A stretch of DNA of 5,212 bases, taken from assembly GCA_016927095.1 (NCBI GenBank), contig JAFGNI010000455.1, positions 1 to 5,212 of the forward strand, written 5' to 3'. This DNA is from Anaerolineae bacterium (lineage in GTDB: Bacteria; Chloroflexota; Anaerolineae; B4-G1; SLSP01). This document shows positions 4,569-5,212 of this stretch, in pieces (within the stretch, counting starts at the first letter, position 1; each line of letters begins with the position of its first letter). The notes below the pieces were generated by a model. It did no database searches, was not told the origin of the DNA, and worked only from the letters and a program-made list of their open reading frames with translations. The position numbers were made by a program, and so were the translations under genes.

Positions 4569-5212
4569 GTGAGCTTGAGCGGAGGGCAGTTCTCAGTATC
4601 GCATCAAGGTTCCCAAACCGCGCCCGCGATGGGCGAGGGGTGTGAGTTACCCTTGGACTTCAACATCGGCGCGGTTGTGGCATGTGAGGACGGTGGTTGC
4701 GGGAAGCTGGTCCGGGTCGTCATCGATCCCGTGACCGAGAATGTCACACACCTGGTGGTGGAGCGAGGCTTCATCCTGAAGGACCTGCGTGTCGTGCCCA
4801 TCTCGGCCATCAAAGGGACCACGGAGGGTACCGTACAGCTCGGCTTTCAAAGCAGGGGCTTGGATACCTTCCGCCGCTATCGCGAGACCGATTATCGGAT
4901 GCCGACCTTCGGTCTCAACACCGCCAAGTATAACTCCGAGGATGTCCGTTACTCGGTCTATACCTACCAGGGACTCAGCGGGCAAGCTGTCGTCCCGGCC
5001 AGCAAGCACCACCTTCACAAGGGGGTGCCGTTCGATATGAAGGTCGTGGGACACGGCACGGAGGTCAGCGACCTAGAGGGCCGCGTCGGACAGGTGGATC
5101 ACGTGCTGGTGGATTGCACCGAGGGGCACATCACCCACCTGGTCGTGTACGTCAAGCCGCTGGGCCGATTTGTGATCGTGCCCGTTGCGACGTTGGTCAG
5201 CGTGGAGGATGC
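4569..5212 (+). CDS. Tandem PRC-barrel domain protein, incomplete at the 3' end
   Basis: The frame from GTG 4569 stays open to the window end (214 codons plus two bases), with no stop. After a polar N-terminal tail of about 28 residues comes a first PRC-barrel-like unit, about residues 30-93: GKLVRVVIDPVTENVTHLVV, then FILKDLRVVPISAI. A linker of about 60 residues (GLDTFRRYRETDY and a Tyr-rich stretch) leads to a second unit from about 153: GRVGQVDHVLVDCTEGHITH, then LVV and GRFVIVPVATLV. The shared THLVV and VVP/IVP strands show the two units are repeats. PRC-barrels are small beta-barrels found in the photosynthetic reaction centre H subunit, RimM and many stand-alone stress or cell-surface proteins, so no precise role can be assigned. 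No signal peptide or membrane segment is seen, suggesting a cytoplasmic protein. It is driven by the promoter at 4342-4370. Confidence 0.88.
   Translation, partial: MSLSGGQFSVSHQGSQTAPAMGEGCELPLDFNIGAVVACEDGGCGKLVRVVIDPVTENVTHLVVERGFILKDLRVVPISAIKGTTEGTVQLGFQSRGLDTFRRYRETDYRMPTFGLNTAKYNSEDVRYSVYTYQGLSGQAVVPASKHHLHKGVPFDMKVVGHGTEVSDLEGRVGQVDHVLVDCTEGHITHLVVYVKPLGRFVIVPVATLVSVED

Noticed and set aside
4647..5054. Minus-strand open frame of 135 codons opposite the PRC-barrel gene
   Set aside because: Antisense to a frame with clear internal PRC-barrel repeats, a strong ribosome site and a strong promoter.

Overview
The window most likely comes from the chromosome of a moderately GC-rich, probably anaerobic or microaerophilic, uncultured bacterium. 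The clearest genes are a winged-helix/ferredoxin protein with a run of cysteines, a lone PAS domain, a CPBP intramembrane protease and a tandem PRC-barrel protein. From memory, close relatives of the ferredoxin protein and of PRC-barrel proteins like this one are common in Chloroflexota and some deltaproteobacterial lineages. That placement is an inference and could be wrong. No rRNA, tRNA, CRISPR array or intact mobile element is visible.

Layout, left to right. Bases 1-800 are a poor region: three short leftward coding-like frames (1-204, 217-351, 547-669), none matching a family I recognise, plus one good stem-loop at 522-538. Bases 803-2318 hold a leftward pair: the PAS gene (1947-2318), then, 67 bases downstream, the 358-residue winged-helix/Cys-rich/2x[4Fe-4S] gene (803-1879). 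Bases 2402-2799 hold a leftward frame broken by an apparent frameshift and lacking a start, which I read as a pseudogene of a beta-sandwich protein. A hairpin at 2859-2875 closes the CPBP gene (2893-3762, leftward).

Bases 3765-4568 are an 800-base divergent spacer. It contains a small coding-like remnant overlapping the CPBP start, a very GC-rich block with two abutting perfect hairpins (4233-4270), and a near-consensus sigma-70-type promoter (TTGACA, 17 bases, TATTAT at 4342-4370). That promoter fires rightward through a structured leader of about 190 bases into a tandem PRC-barrel gene (4569 to the window end, incomplete).

How the parts may work together: the PAS and ferredoxin genes look like a two-gene redox-sensing or electron-transfer unit; their pairing and domain content support this, but no reaction can be named. 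The CPBP and PRC-barrel genes are divergently arranged envelope or housekeeping genes with no evident functional link. I see no complete, clearly new multi-gene system. The most unusual items are the PAS/Fe-S pair with its CCCCGCCC motif and the structured divergent spacer.
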